Assembly: GCA_018716135.1 (NCBI GenBank)
Contig: DVKG01000009.1
Location: 65,602 to 129,601, forward strand
Direction: 5' to 3'
DNA length: 64,000 nucleotides
From: Scybalosoma faecavium
GTDB lineage: Bacteria; Bacillota; Clostridia; Christensenellales; Christensenellaceae
Shown piece after piece: positions 51,274-59,841 of the stretch. A model generated the notes under the pieces. That model was not told the origin of the DNA. It ran no database searches and saw only the letters and a list, made by a program, of their open reading frames with translations. The position numbers and the translations under genes are program-made. The first letter of the stretch is position 1. Each line of letters begins with the position of its first letter.

Positions 51274-53492
51274 GCGTCGCCTTCCTTCGCTTTTTTACGT
51301 GTTGTCTTTTCTGTCTTTTGATTTGTCACACAGTTTTCGTTGGAGCAATATTTTTTATGCGGACCTCTGCCTTGTTTTTCAAGCATATACGCTCCGCATT
51401 CCGGACATTTTTCCAAAAGCGGCTTATCCCAGCTCATAAAGTTGCAGTCCGGATAGTTATCGCAGCCAAAGAACGTCCTGTTCTTTTTGGATTTTTTCTG
51501 CACGAGAGTCCCGCCGCATTTCGGGCAGGGCGCGTCTATCGTCACTTTTATCGGCTTTGCGTTTTTGCACTCGGGATAATTGGGACATGCGATAAACTCG
51601 CCGAAACGTCCCATTTTATACACCATCTCAGCGCCGCATTTTTCGCAGATAATGCCCGCCGGTCTGTCGGGTATGACAAGAGGCTCTATCTTCTCCTCCG
51701 CCGCTTCCAGCTCTTTTTCAAAAGGCCAGTAGAAATCGCTGAGCAGCTCTCGCCAATCCTTGCCCTCGCTCTCCACTCCGTCCAGTTTATCTTCCATTTC
51801 TCTTGTGAAGCTTACGGATACTATCTCTGAGAAGTTGTCTATCATCATCGACGTGACTATCTCGCCCAGCTCAGTCGGGACTATGCTTTTCCCCTCTTTG
51901 ACAACATATCTTCTGTCCAGTATTGTAGAGATAGTCGGCGAAAAGGTAGACGGTCTGCCTACGCCTTCCTCCTCAAGAGCTTTAACCAAGCTCGCTTCTG
52001 TATATCTCGTCGGCGGGCTGGTGAAATTCTGCTTTGGAATAATATCCTTTGTATCCAGCTTTTCCCCTTTTGTCAGCTCGGGCAAATACTTCTGCTCCGC
52101 CTCTTCGTCGCTGAGGCCGTATACCGCCGTAAAACCGTCGAACGTCATGCGCGTAATCGTCGCGCGAAACATATAAGCTCCGGCGTTCATTTCACATGTA
52201 TGTACATCATACGTCGCGTTGCTCATCTGACTTGAGAGAAAACGAGTATATATGAGGTTGTAAAGTTTATACTGTTCCGGAGAGAGACTGTCCTTCACAC
52301 TCGCCGGCGTGCGCGTTATGTCTGTCGGTCTTATCGCTTCATGTGCATCCTGCGAGTTTTTCTTACTCGTGTAGACATTCGGTTTCTCCGGAGTGTACTT
52401 TTCGCCATATGTCTCTGCAGCATAAGCGCGGGCGGCGTCCTGCGCATCCTTTGATATTCTGGTAGAGTCCGTTCTCATGTATGTTATCAGACCTGCCGTG
52501 TCCCCGCCCGGGAGTTTTACGCCTTCATAAAGCGTCTGCGCGACGACCATGGTCTTTTTGGTAGTAAAACCCAGCTTACGGGAAGCGTCCTGCTGCAATG
52601 TGCTCGTCGTGAAAGGCGGGACCGGCCTGCGCACTCTGCTCGAATGCTTAACTTCCGAAACTATGAAATCGCTCGTCTTTAAATCTTCGAGAACTGCGTT
52701 CGCCTCTGCTTCCGTAGCCGGCTCCAGCTTCTCTCCGTTTTTGCTCACAAGCTTCGCTTCAAAGGTGTGCTCACTGCCCTGCTGCGCCAGAAGAGCTGTT
52801 ATTGTCCAATACTCTCTGGGAACAAAGCTGCGTATCGCATTTTCTCTGTCCACTACCATTCTCACCGCTACAGACTGAACTCTGCCCGCGGATAGCCCTC
52901 TGCGCACTTTTCTCCAAAGCAGCGGGCTCAGCTTGTAGCCCACGAGTCTGTCGAGCACGCGTCTCGCCTGCTGCGCGTTTACTCTGTTTTTGTCAATAGG
53001 GCGCGGAGCTTCCAGCGCGCCTACCACCGCACCGCGCGTTATCTCATTAAATTCTATTCTGCAAGGCTGCTCCTCGTCTATCCCTAAAGCACCTGCTATA
53101 TGCCAGCTGATCGCCTCTCCCTCGCGGTCAGGGTCGGTCGCGAGATAAACTTTTTCCGCATTCTGAGCCTCTTTTTTCAGTTCTTTGAGCAGAGGAGATT
53201 TACCTCTTATTACTATATAGTTAGGCTCGAAGTTGTTCTCTACGTCTACGCCCAGCTTGCTCTTCGGCAGATCTATGAGATGTCCGTTGCATGCCTTGAC
53301 TTTATAGCCACTGCCGAGGAAGTCCTCTATTGTCTTTGCTTTTACCGGCGACTCTACTATCACCAGATTGTATTTTTTCCCCGCTTTTGCGGAAGTCTTT
53401 TTCGTTGTTTTTTTCGCCGCTGTCTTTTTAGCGGCTGTTTTTGTTGCAGTCTTTTTCGTCGTTTTCTTTTCTGTCGTTTCCGTCGCTGCCAT
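51270..53492 (-). CDS. topA: DNA topoisomerase I (TopA) with lysine-rich N-terminal tail
   Basis: Relaxes negative supercoils. 740 aa from the ATG at 53490-53492, with AGGAGG upstream. Residues 1-40 form a Lys/Ala/Thr-rich tail (MAATETTEKKTTKKTATKTA and further AAKK units) like histone H1 tails, ahead of the Toprim start NLVIVESPVKAKTIEDFLG. The catalytic Tyr lies in LITYMRTDSTRIS. Three C-terminal zinc ribbons are visible (CEKCGAEM...CPNYPEC, CPKCGGTL...CDNYPDC, CPECGAYM...CSNENC). Its promoter is at 53551-53579. It heads the topA-trmFO-hslV-hslU-der-plsY run. Confidence 0.96.
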   Translation of the reverse strand: MAATETTEKKTTKKTATKTAAKKTAAKKTTKKTSAKAGKKYNLVIVESPVKAKTIEDFLGSGYKVKACNGHLIDLPKSKLGVDVENNFEPNYIVIRGKSPLLKELKKEAQNAEKVYLATDPDREGEAISWHIAGALGIDEEQPCRIEFNEITRGAVVGALEAPRPIDKNRVNAQQARRVLDRLVGYKLSPLLWRKVRRGLSAGRVQSVAVRMVVDRENAIRSFVPREYWTITALLAQQGSEHTFEAKLVSKNGEKLEPATEAEANAVLEDLKTSDFIVSEVKHSSRVRRPVPPFTTSTLQQDASRKLGFTTKKTMVVAQTLYEGVKLPGGDTAGLITYMRTDSTRISKDAQDAARAYAAETYGEKYTPEKPNVYTSKKNSQDAHEAIRPTDITRTPASVKDSLSPEQYKLYNLIYTRFLSSQMSNATYDVHTCEMNAGAYMFRATITRMTFDGFTAVYGLSDEEAEQKYLPELTKGEKLDTKDIIPKQNFTSPPTRYTEASLVKALEEEGVGRPSTFSPTISTILDRRYVVKEGKSIVPTELGEIVTSMMIDNFSEIVSVSFTREMEDKLDGVESEGKDWRELLSDFYWPFEKELEAAEEKIEPLVIPDRPAGIICEKCGAEMVYKMGRFGEFIACPNYPECKNAKPIKVTIDAPCPKCGGTLVQKKSKKNRTFFGCDNYPDCNFMSWDKPLLEKCPECGAYMLEKQGRGPHKKYCSNENCVTNQKTEKTTRKKAKEGDA

Positions 53493-53550
53493 TCTTTGGC
53501 CTCCTTGGATGTTGCGTCGTGCGGTATGTTCTAAACCACTACAGTTTATC

Positions 53551-53579
53551 ATCATAGACTAAGCCCCGCATTTTGTCAA
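53551..53579 (-). promoter_or_regulatory. promoter of topA
   Basis: Minus strand: TTGACA (53574-53579) and TATGAT (53551-53556), spacer 17. Between here and 53860 I see only A/T-rich sequence. Confidence 0.75.
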
Positions 53580-53860
53580 CACTGTATTGCCTCTTGCGCA
53601 TCGAAAAGCGCACGATTTCCGCATCGCCATACAGGCTCCCTGATTCTGTTGTATACGCGGCAGATACAATTTTAACCTTAAAATGTGTTAGTTTAGAAAA
53701 ATTCTTGTGTTTTCTGTATATAAGTCTATATTATAATGTAGAAAAAATCCAGATATAAATCTGATCCGGGCAAACAATTTTTTTATTATCCGCTTCGCCC
53801 TTTTTCAACATGCAAATTACCGGCAATTTTCACCTGTTTCTCTCTTTATACAAATATCAC

Positions 53861-53888
53861 TTGACATATTCCGTGCAAAGAGTATAAA
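53861..53888 (+). promoter_or_regulatory. promoter of the lysine riboswitch operon
   Basis: TTGACA (53861-53866) and TATAAA (53883-53888), spacer 16. The aptamer begins about 8 bases later. Confidence 0.75.
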
Positions 53889-53895
53889 ATATACA

Positions 53896-54060
53896 TGGTA
53901 GAGGTGCGGTCATCAATAGTAAACGGCGCAATTCAGGGACAAGCCCCCTGCGTCGTCCAAAGGGATGCTCGCCGAGGGAGAGCTTCGCCGGCTTGTAGGC
54001 GGTTCGCCCGGTGCGCCGGATAATATCCGACGTACTGTCACTTTTGTGGAGCGCTATCGG
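53896..54060 (+). promoter_or_regulatory. lysine riboswitch (L box) aptamer
   Basis: Conserved L-box pieces are in order: AGAGGTGCGG at the 5' side, AGTAA, AAAGGGATGCTCGCCGAGGG, GGCTTG, GCCGGATAA, ACTGTCACTTTTGTGGAGCG and the closing CTATC. The P1 helix pairs GGTAG (53897-53901) with CTATC (54054-54058). The aptamer binds L-lysine and, in Firmicutes, turns off lysine synthesis or uptake genes when lysine is plentiful. It is placed directly upstream of an amino-acid ABC transporter operon. Confidence 0.88.
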
Positions 54061-54074
54061 TATTGAGCTTTTTT

Positions 54075-54112
54075 GCCGTGGCTGCCATGATAGCACTCAC
54101 GGTTTTATTTTT
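54075..54112 (+). terminator. riboswitch expression platform terminator
   Basis: CCGTG (54076-54080) pairs with CACGG (54098-54102), with an inner GCT/AGC pair, then TTTTATTTTT. GATAGC inside the hairpin (54089-54094) is complementary to GCTATC (54053-54058) of aptamer helix P1. When lysine holds P1 closed, the terminator can form; otherwise GCTATC-GATAGC pairing would act as antiterminator. The pairing is seen directly; the switch mechanism is inferred. Confidence 0.8.
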
Positions 54113-54150
54113 ATAATAATTTATATTAAAATATGTAGAGGTAAAAGAAC

Positions 54151-55059
54151 ATGAAGAAGACACTATATGTTGTCCTCGCTGCACTGATGATGTTCGGCAT
54201 CTGCGCTTGCAGCAGCTCCAACGCTTCCGCTCCGGCAGAAAGCGCAGCCGCAACAGAATCCGCATCTGCCGACGCTGCAGCAGAGCAGAGCGAGGGCACG
54301 ACAACAAGCGACAAGGTACTCACAGTCGCAATGGAATGCGGCTATGCGCCTTACAACTGGACACAGTCTGACGACAGCAACGGCGCCGTTCCGATAAAGG
54401 ACAGCTCCGAATACGCTAACGGCTACGACGTAATGATGGCTAAGAAGCTGGCAGACGCTATCGGATATGAGCTTGAGATTGTAAAGCTCGATTGGGATAG
54501 TCTCGTAATGGCGGTTCAGGCGGGTACTGTTGACTGCGCTATCGCAGGTCAGTCCATCACTCCCGAGCGTCTTGAGACTGTAGACTTCACCGAGCCTTAC
54601 TACTATGCTTCTATCATCACTTTGACTAAGAAGGACAGCGCTTATGCAAACGCCGCTTCTGTAGAAGATCTGAAAGGCGCAACAGCAACAAGTCAGCAGA
54701 ACACTATCTGGTATGACACATGCCTGCCGCAGATTCCCGACGCTAACATTCTGGCAGCGGCAGAATCCGCTCCCGCTATGCTGGTGTCTCTGAACTCCAA
54801 CGCCTGCGATATCGTAGTAACAGATATGCCCACGGGCAAGGCTGCATGCGTAGCTTATCCCGATTTCGTACTGCTCGATTTCTCCGGCACTGACGGCGAA
54901 TTCCAGGTAGACGACAGCGACATCAACATCGGCATCTCCGTTCAGAAGGGCAACACAGAGCTGCTCGACGCTCTCAACGGCGTGCTCAAGACCATGACAG
55001 CGGACGACTTTGAAGCTATGATGGACGAGGCGATCGAAGTTCAGCCGCTGAACGCTTAA
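54151..55059 (+). CDS. lysine-riboswitch-controlled substrate-binding lipoprotein
   Basis: 302 aa. Signal peptide MKKTLYVVLAALMMFGICAC with lipobox Cys20, a Ser/Ala/Glu-rich linker, then a type II binding-protein fold starting VLTVAMECGYAPYNW. Further blocks: YANGYDVMMAKKLADAIG, GTVDCAIAGQSITPERLETV and DIVVTDMPTG. The MECGYAPYNW entry resembles basic or polar amino-acid binders. Regulation by the L box makes lysine the best guess for its ligand. Followed by a permease and an ATPase gene. Confidence 0.9.
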   Translation: MKKTLYVVLAALMMFGICACSSSNASAPAESAAATESASADAAAEQSEGTTTSDKVLTVAMECGYAPYNWTQSDDSNGAVPIKDSSEYANGYDVMMAKKLADAIGYELEIVKLDWDSLVMAVQAGTVDCAIAGQSITPERLETVDFTEPYYYASIITLTKKDSAYANAASVEDLKGATATSQQNTIWYDTCLPQIPDANILAAAESAPAMLVSLNSNACDIVVTDMPTGKAACVAYPDFVLLDFSGTDGEFQVDDSDINIGISVQKGNTELLDALNGVLKTMTADDFEAMMDEAIEVQPLNA

Positions 55060-55139
55060 ACAAATATAAACCACAACAGACTACACGGCAGGGCGGAGCT
55101 TTTTTGCTCTCTCTGCCTTTTTTGAAAGGCGGAACTATT

Positions 55140-55964
55140 TTGATTTCTCAAATGAACTTCTGGCAGAGACTCGGATATCTGCTGGAAAAATATTGGCCTT
55201 CATTTCTGGAAGGCGCAGGCTATACTTTGATAATAGCCATTGTCTGCACGGCGATAGGCTGCATTATAGGCTTCGCACTTGGCATCATTCAAACTATACC
55301 TATAAATAAACGCTCTAATCCCGTAAAAAGAGTTCTTCTCAAAATCGTGCGTATAATAATAACTGCATATGTAGAGGTGTTCCGCGGCACGCCTATGATC
55401 GTTCAGGCTATGTTCATCTATTACGGCACTGCCATGCTCATGGACAAACCCATGGCTATGCTCCCCGCAGCGATACTCATCGTCTCCATAAACACCGGCG
55501 CATATATGACAGAGACCGTACGAGGCGGAATACTATCCATAGACCCCGGTCAGACAGAGGGCGCAAAAGCCATCGGCATGACGCATTTCCAAACCATGCT
55601 GTATATCGTATTCCCTCAGACTCTGCGAAACATCCTGCCGCAGATCGGCAATAACCTCATAATCAACATAAAAGATACATCTGTGCTTTTTGTTATCGGA
55701 GTTACGGAGCTCTTCTCCCGCGGCAAATCCGTCGCAGGCGCATTGTACACCTATTTCGAGACATTCACACTCGTAATGATATTCTACTTCATTATGACGT
55801 TTGTCTGCTCGCGCCTGCTCAGACTATGGGAGAAGAAGATGGACGGCGCGGACAGCTACGATCTGGCTACGACAGATACTCTCGCGCACACCAGCGGCAT
55901 GATAACACACCCCGACGTATACAAGACGGGCAACTCAAACTTAGATCAGAGGGACAGCAAATGA
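55140..55964 (+). CDS. amino acid ABC transporter permease (predicted lysine)
   Basis: 274 aa from the TTG at 55140 (reads MISQMNFWQRLGYLLEKYW), with AGGCGG 7 bases upstream; an ATG in frame at 55104 lacks a ribosome binding site. Five hydrophobic segments, and the EAA loop TEGAKAIGMTHFQTMLYI. The tail after the last membrane segment is longer than in the permeases at 44396-45819 (ends with about 35 polar residues). As the only permease gene it should act as a homodimer. Its stop overlaps the ATPase start. Confidence 0.9.
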   Translation: MISQMNFWQRLGYLLEKYWPSFLEGAGYTLIIAIVCTAIGCIIGFALGIIQTIPINKRSNPVKRVLLKIVRIIITAYVEVFRGTPMIVQAMFIYYGTAMLMDKPMAMLPAAILIVSINTGAYMTETVRGGILSIDPGQTEGAKAIGMTHFQTMLYIVFPQTLRNILPQIGNNLIINIKDTSVLFVIGVTELFSRGKSVAGALYTYFETFTLVMIFYFIMTFVCSRLLRLWEKKMDGADSYDLATTDTLAHTSGMITHPDVYKTGNSNLDQRDSK

Positions 55965-56701
55965 GCGAATCAATTTTAGAGATACGCCATCTTTCCAAGG
56001 CGTTCGGCACAAACGTAGTTCTAAGAGATATAGACTTCACGGTTTCCAACGGCGACGTGACCAGCATCATAGGCGCATCCGGCTCGGGCAAATCCACCCT
56101 GCTCCGCTGCATAAACATGCTGGAGACGCCGACAAGCGGCGAGATAATTTTTCACGGCAATAATGTTGCAGAAAAAAACGTAAAGGTTTCTTCCTACCGC
56201 TCGAAGGTAGGCATGGTTTTCCAGAGCTTCAACCTTTTCGCCAATCTCTCAGTTCTGGACAACTGCATCATAGGTCAAACTAAAGTGCTGAAAAAGAACA
56301 AAGAGGACGCTAAAAAGGATGCTCTCTATTTTCTTCATAAAGTAGGCATGAGCCCATATATCAACGCTAAGCCGCGTCAGATCTCGGGCGGACAGAAGCA
56401 GAGAGTCGCTATCGCACGCGCGCTCGCTATGCGTCCGGAAGTTTTGCTTTTCGACGAGCCGACCAGCGCGCTCGACCCTGAGATGGTAGGCGAGGTTTTA
56501 TCAGTAATGCGGGATCTCGCAAGCGAGGGAATGACCATGATTGTCGTAACACATGAAATGGCTTTCGCCCGCGATGTATCCAATCATGTAGTCTTCATGA
56601 AGGATGGGCTCATCTGCGAAGAAGGAGAACCCTCGCAGCTTTTCACAAACCCGCAGCGGCAGGAAACCCGCGATTTCCTCTCTCGCTTCATGGAGCGCTA
56701 A
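55961..56701 (+). CDS. amino acid ABC transporter ATP-binding protein (predicted lysine)
   Basis: 246 aa from the ATG at 55961 (MSESILEIRHLSKAFGTNVV), overlapping the permease stop by 4 bases (ATGA). Walker A GASGSGKST, signature ISGGQKQRVAIARAL, Walker B VLLFDEPTSALDPE and H-loop VVTHEMAFA are intact. It closes the riboswitch operon, with a terminator at 56726. Confidence 0.93.
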   Translation: MSESILEIRHLSKAFGTNVVLRDIDFTVSNGDVTSIIGASGSGKSTLLRCINMLETPTSGEIIFHGNNVAEKNVKVSSYRSKVGMVFQSFNLFANLSVLDNCIIGQTKVLKKNKEDAKKDALYFLHKVGMSPYINAKPRQISGGQKQRVAIARALAMRPEVLLFDEPTSALDPEMVGEVLSVMRDLASEGMTMIVVTHEMAFARDVSNHVVFMKDGLICEEGEPSQLFTNPQRQETRDFLSRFMER

Positions 56702-56725
56702 ACCTCATTAAAATAATTAATTTAC

Positions 56726-56757
56726 GCAGCCGAATTAACGCCGGCTGCTTTTTTATA
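56726..56757 (+). terminator. rho-independent terminator of the lysine transporter operon
   Basis: GCAGCCG and CGGCTGC form the stem, followed by TTTTTTAT. Confidence 0.88.
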
Positions 56758-56762
56758 TTATA

Positions 56763-56799
56763 TAAAACATAAAGCCACAGCCGAATGAAAGCTGTGACT
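56763..56799 (-). terminator. terminator after the ornithine cyclodeaminase-like gene
   Basis: Minus strand: AGTCACAGC pairs with GCTGTGGCT, followed by TTATGTTTTAT. Confidence 0.7.
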
Positions 56800-56850
56800 C
56801 CATGCATTGTATGAAGAAGTTGATTAATATGAGCCTGATTTATTACATTC

Positions 56851-57990
56851 TTAGAACAGGAACGGCTTTTCCCAAAGATTGAGCTTTGTTCCTATTCCTT
56901 TTTCTACTGCATTGTCGTAAACCGTCTTGCCCCAAGCTACATCCTCGATGGGCATTCCGCCGATGGAATAAAGTATAATCTGATCGTCGCTCTCTCTGCC
57001 CGGGAGCTTGCCGTTCAAAATAGCGCCGAGGTCGTGTACTCTGGAGCGATCCAGCTTCCCGTCGTGCATCATGTCCGTAAACTTGCTGCCCACGAGGAAC
57101 CATGTATCGAATGTCGGATAGGGATATTCCTCTGCCCACGAATCATACAGCTTGGAGTTGTCAACCACCAGCTTTGTCGCAGGGTCCATGATGAATTCCT
57201 CGGGAACATCAATGGCGCCGGGTGCGCAGATCAGCGCGCCGGGTTTAATCCACTCGCGCTCTACGAACGGATAGTTCTTATGGCCGCCTGTAGGAGTAGA
57301 TGTGGCAAAGCTCATGATGTCGGAATCACGCACGCATTCTTCAATCGTATCGCATACGATGAAGTTTTTGAACTGCGGGCATTTCTCCTTGACATAGTTT
57401 ATACATCTCTCGATAGATTCCTTGCCGCGGCCCTTGATTTTCAGAGTGTCAAGAGTCGGACGCAGAGCTGCGAATGTCTCTACAGTGATAGAGTTGATAA
57501 CACCGGGGCCGACGATGCCAAGCACTTTAGCGTCCTTGCGAGCGAGGTTCTTTACGCCTGCGCCCGGAATGCTCGCCGTGCGGTACGCACTGATGAGGTT
57601 AGCGGACATATATGCGAAGGGTGCGCCTGTGTCCTTGTCGTTAAGGATGACCATGAGTATGGAACGGGGCAGCCCCAGTTTGCGGTTTTCTACATTGGAG
57701 CCATACCACTTGACGCCTGCCGTTGCAAACTCGCCGCCGATGTAAGCCGGCATACACATGAAGCGCCTGTCCGGACCGTCCTTTGGCATTCCGGGAAATT
57801 CGGGATTCTCAGGGAAGCTGACCATGCAGCCATGAGAATTTCCGTTGTCGCCGCCCATTCTATAATCGCCCTTATCGAGCAGCTTGAGAACCTCCTCCAT
57901 GCACTCTGTGCATTTTACAACGTCGTTTACGCCGGCAGCCAGCATATCTTTTTCATTCAGAAACAGTAAGTCAATATTCGGATAAGCCAT
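56851..57990 (-). CDS. ornithine cyclodeaminase / mu-crystallin family protein
   Basis: 379 aa, longer than the roughly 330 of classical ornithine cyclodeaminases. The Rossmann stretch is VLGIVGPGVINSITVETF, and ISAYRTASIPGAGVKNLARK matches the family core (the usual RTAA region). Members convert ornithine or lysine to proline or pipecolate with NAD, or reduce/oxidise opines and imino acids; related sequences are labelled tyramine oxidase subunit B in databases, which is not strong evidence. It lies beside PII, AmtB and the dehydrogenase operon (59842-63233), which fits a role in amine release, but it has a separate transcript. Confidence 0.75.
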   Translation of the reverse strand: MAYPNIDLLFLNEKDMLAAGVNDVVKCTECMEEVLKLLDKGDYRMGGDNGNSHGCMVSFPENPEFPGMPKDGPDRRFMCMPAYIGGEFATAGVKWYGSNVENRKLGLPRSILMVILNDKDTGAPFAYMSANLISAYRTASIPGAGVKNLARKDAKVLGIVGPGVINSITVETFAALRPTLDTLKIKGRGKESIERCINYVKEKCPQFKNFIVCDTIEECVRDSDIMSFATSTPTGGHKNYPFVEREWIKPGALICAPGAIDVPEEFIMDPATKLVVDNSKLYDSWAEEYPYPTFDTWFLVGSKFTDMMHDGKLDRSRVHDLGAILNGKLPGRESDDQIILYSIGGMPIEDVAWGKTVYDNAVEKGIGTKLNLWEKPFLF

Positions 57991-58072
57991 AGTGTTTTTC
58001 TCCTTTTTTCAGTATTAATATATTTTGATATATTTTTTAATTTAGCTATTATTTTATAGACAAAATTGTATT

Positions 58073-58432
58073 TTACTCTGTGTACTGGAGTGCATCGTAA
58101 TCCGTCTCGCCGGTGCGGACGCGATACACTTTTTCGACGTCGTAAACGAAAATCTTCCCGTCGCCTACATTCCCCGTCCTCAGCACTTTTACGGCGGCCT
58201 CCACTACTTTCTCTACCGGAATTTCAGAGACTACCACTTCGACTTTTGTCTTAGGAAGCAGCGTCATGTCTGTTTCTGTCCCTCTATAGAACACCTTTTT
58301 TCCGCGTTGGGCGCCGCAGCCCTTCACGTCAGTGACAGTCATCCCCCGTATACCCAATTCGTCCATAGCATCTTTCAGCTCGTTAAACTTGTTGGGATTT
58401 ATAATCATAGTTACGTTACTGAGCTTTGCCAT
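58073..58432 (-). CDS. nitrogen regulatory protein P-II (GlnB/GlnK family)
   Basis: 119 aa. Sensor of 2-oxoglutarate and ATP/ADP that plugs AmtB. The T-loop region reads GAQRGKKVFYRGTETDMTLL and PKTKVEVVV follows; the tyrosine modified in proteobacteria (AEY in the same place) is Thr here, so it cannot be uridylylated there. C-terminal GDGKIFVYDVEKVYRVRTGE is the usual PII signature. It lies 34 bases after amtB in the same direction, the classic amtB-glnK pair. Confidence 0.93.
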   Translation of the reverse strand: MAKLSNVTMIINPNKFNELKDAMDELGIRGMTVTDVKGCGAQRGKKVFYRGTETDMTLLPKTKVEVVVSEIPVEKVVEAAVKVLRTGNVGDGKIFVYDVEKVYRVRTGETDYDALQYTE

Positions 58433-58466
58433 TCAAAATCCTCCTTAATTATCAAAGAGCATCCGA

Positions 58467-59702
58467 TTATGCCGCCACGTCGTCGGCATACGCTTCCATA
58501 CCATGCTCGTGAATATCCAGACCCTCCAGCTCTTCCTCGCGAGATACGCGAATGCCTATTGTCTTTTTCAGTATGAAGAACATCAAGCCCGCGAATACGA
58601 CTACAAACGCTATTATAGCTGCCATACCTATCAGCTGATGCAACAGACGCTCGGCGCCGAAGCCATAGAACAGACCGTCTTCTGCGGAGAAGAATCCCGC
58701 CAGTATGCAGCCCAGCGTACCGCAGACGCCATGCAGAGATACCGCACCCACCGGATCGTCTATATGGAATACATGATCCATCTTTTCTATGCTCAGCGTG
58801 ATTACTATGCCGGCTATGAGTCCGATGATTATCATGCCGCACGGCGTCGCCTGAGCTACTGCTGTGCAGGAAGCTACCAATCCGCCCAGCGCGCCGTTCG
58901 CCGCCAATGTCGGATCAGGCTTCTTATACCTAATCCACGAGAAGAATAACCCTGCTATTCCTCCTGCCGCTCCGGCGTATGTCGTTGTAATTGTCGTATA
59001 TACTGTAGTTTCGTCGAAAGCCAATTCAGAACCGGGGTTGAAGCCATACCAGCCTACCCATAGTATCATCGCACCGAGAATGCCCATCGGTATGTTGTGC
59101 CCGGGGAAAGCATTTACTTTGCCATCTACATACTTTCCTATACGCGGACCTACCATCTTGGCGCCTATGAGAGCAGCTGTGCCTCCTACCGCATGTACCG
59201 TGCCGGACCCCGCAAAATCCGCAAATCCCATCGAGGAGAGCCAGCCGCCGCCCCATACCCAGTGTCCGATTACCGGATATATGAACGCCGTCATGCAGAC
59301 GCTGACTATGATGTAAGAGTTAAACTTGAATCGCTCTGCCACTGTACCGGATATGATAGTAGCCGTAGTCGCACAGAACATAGTCTGGAACAGAAGATAG
59401 ATATGAGGAGACAGGCTGCCGTCCAAAGACTGCCAAATCTGTAAATCCTGATCTAAAGGATTGAAGAAGCCATTAATACCTATAATTCCGCACCAGTCAT
59501 CCCCATACATCAGACCAAATCCGATGAAGTAGTACGCTAATGCACCAACGCAAAAATCCACCAAATTCTTCAACCAGATATTACATGCGTTTTTCGAGCG
59601 GGCAAACCCGCTTTCGCAGCACGCGAATCCCGCCTGCATAAAGAAAACAAACACGGACGCAGCGAGAACCCATATCGAGTTGATAATATAAGTGTTGTCC
59701 AT
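58467..59702 (-). CDS. amtB: ammonium transporter AmtB
   Basis: 411 aa, about 11 membrane segments. Family motifs: FFMQAGFACCESGFARSKN near the N-terminus, DFAGSGTVHAVGGTAAL, GWYGFNPGSE and DDPVGAVSLHGVCG with pore histidines. A PII gene follows on the same transcript, so activity is probably controlled by nitrogen status. A terminator for the next gene on the right lies upstream. Confidence 0.95.
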   Translation of the reverse strand: MDNTYIINSIWVLAASVFVFFMQAGFACCESGFARSKNACNIWLKNLVDFCVGALAYYFIGFGLMYGDDWCGIIGINGFFNPLDQDLQIWQSLDGSLSPHIYLLFQTMFCATTATIISGTVAERFKFNSYIIVSVCMTAFIYPVIGHWVWGGGWLSSMGFADFAGSGTVHAVGGTAALIGAKMVGPRIGKYVDGKVNAFPGHNIPMGILGAMILWVGWYGFNPGSELAFDETTVYTTITTTYAGAAGGIAGLFFSWIRYKKPDPTLAANGALGGLVASCTAVAQATPCGMIIIGLIAGIVITLSIEKMDHVFHIDDPVGAVSLHGVCGTLGCILAGFFSAEDGLFYGFGAERLLHQLIGMAAIIAFVVVFAGLMFFILKKTIGIRVSREEELEGLDIHEHGMEAYADDVAA

Positions 59703-59782
59703 TAGAATTCCTCCTTCTTGAGCGATAGTTCAGCGATTGCAAAAAGCATTCACTTTATCGAGTAATAAAATATACAAAAAAG

Positions 59783-59820
59783 GACAGCTGTGTTTCTTTT
59801 GCACCGCTGCCCCTTTGCAG
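59783..59820 (-). terminator. terminator of the FAD/Fe-S dehydrogenase operon
   Basis: Minus strand: AAAGGGGCAGC pairs with GCTGTCCTTT (one bulge), followed by TTTTGTATATTTT. Confidence 0.65.
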
Positions 59821-59841
59821 ACGTGAATTTATATTCTTTAA

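Noticed and set aside
53556..53860. Small gene between topA and the lysine riboswitch
   Set aside because: Only A/T-rich sequence with a frame starting near 53573 that lies within the topA promoter; no ribosome binding site.
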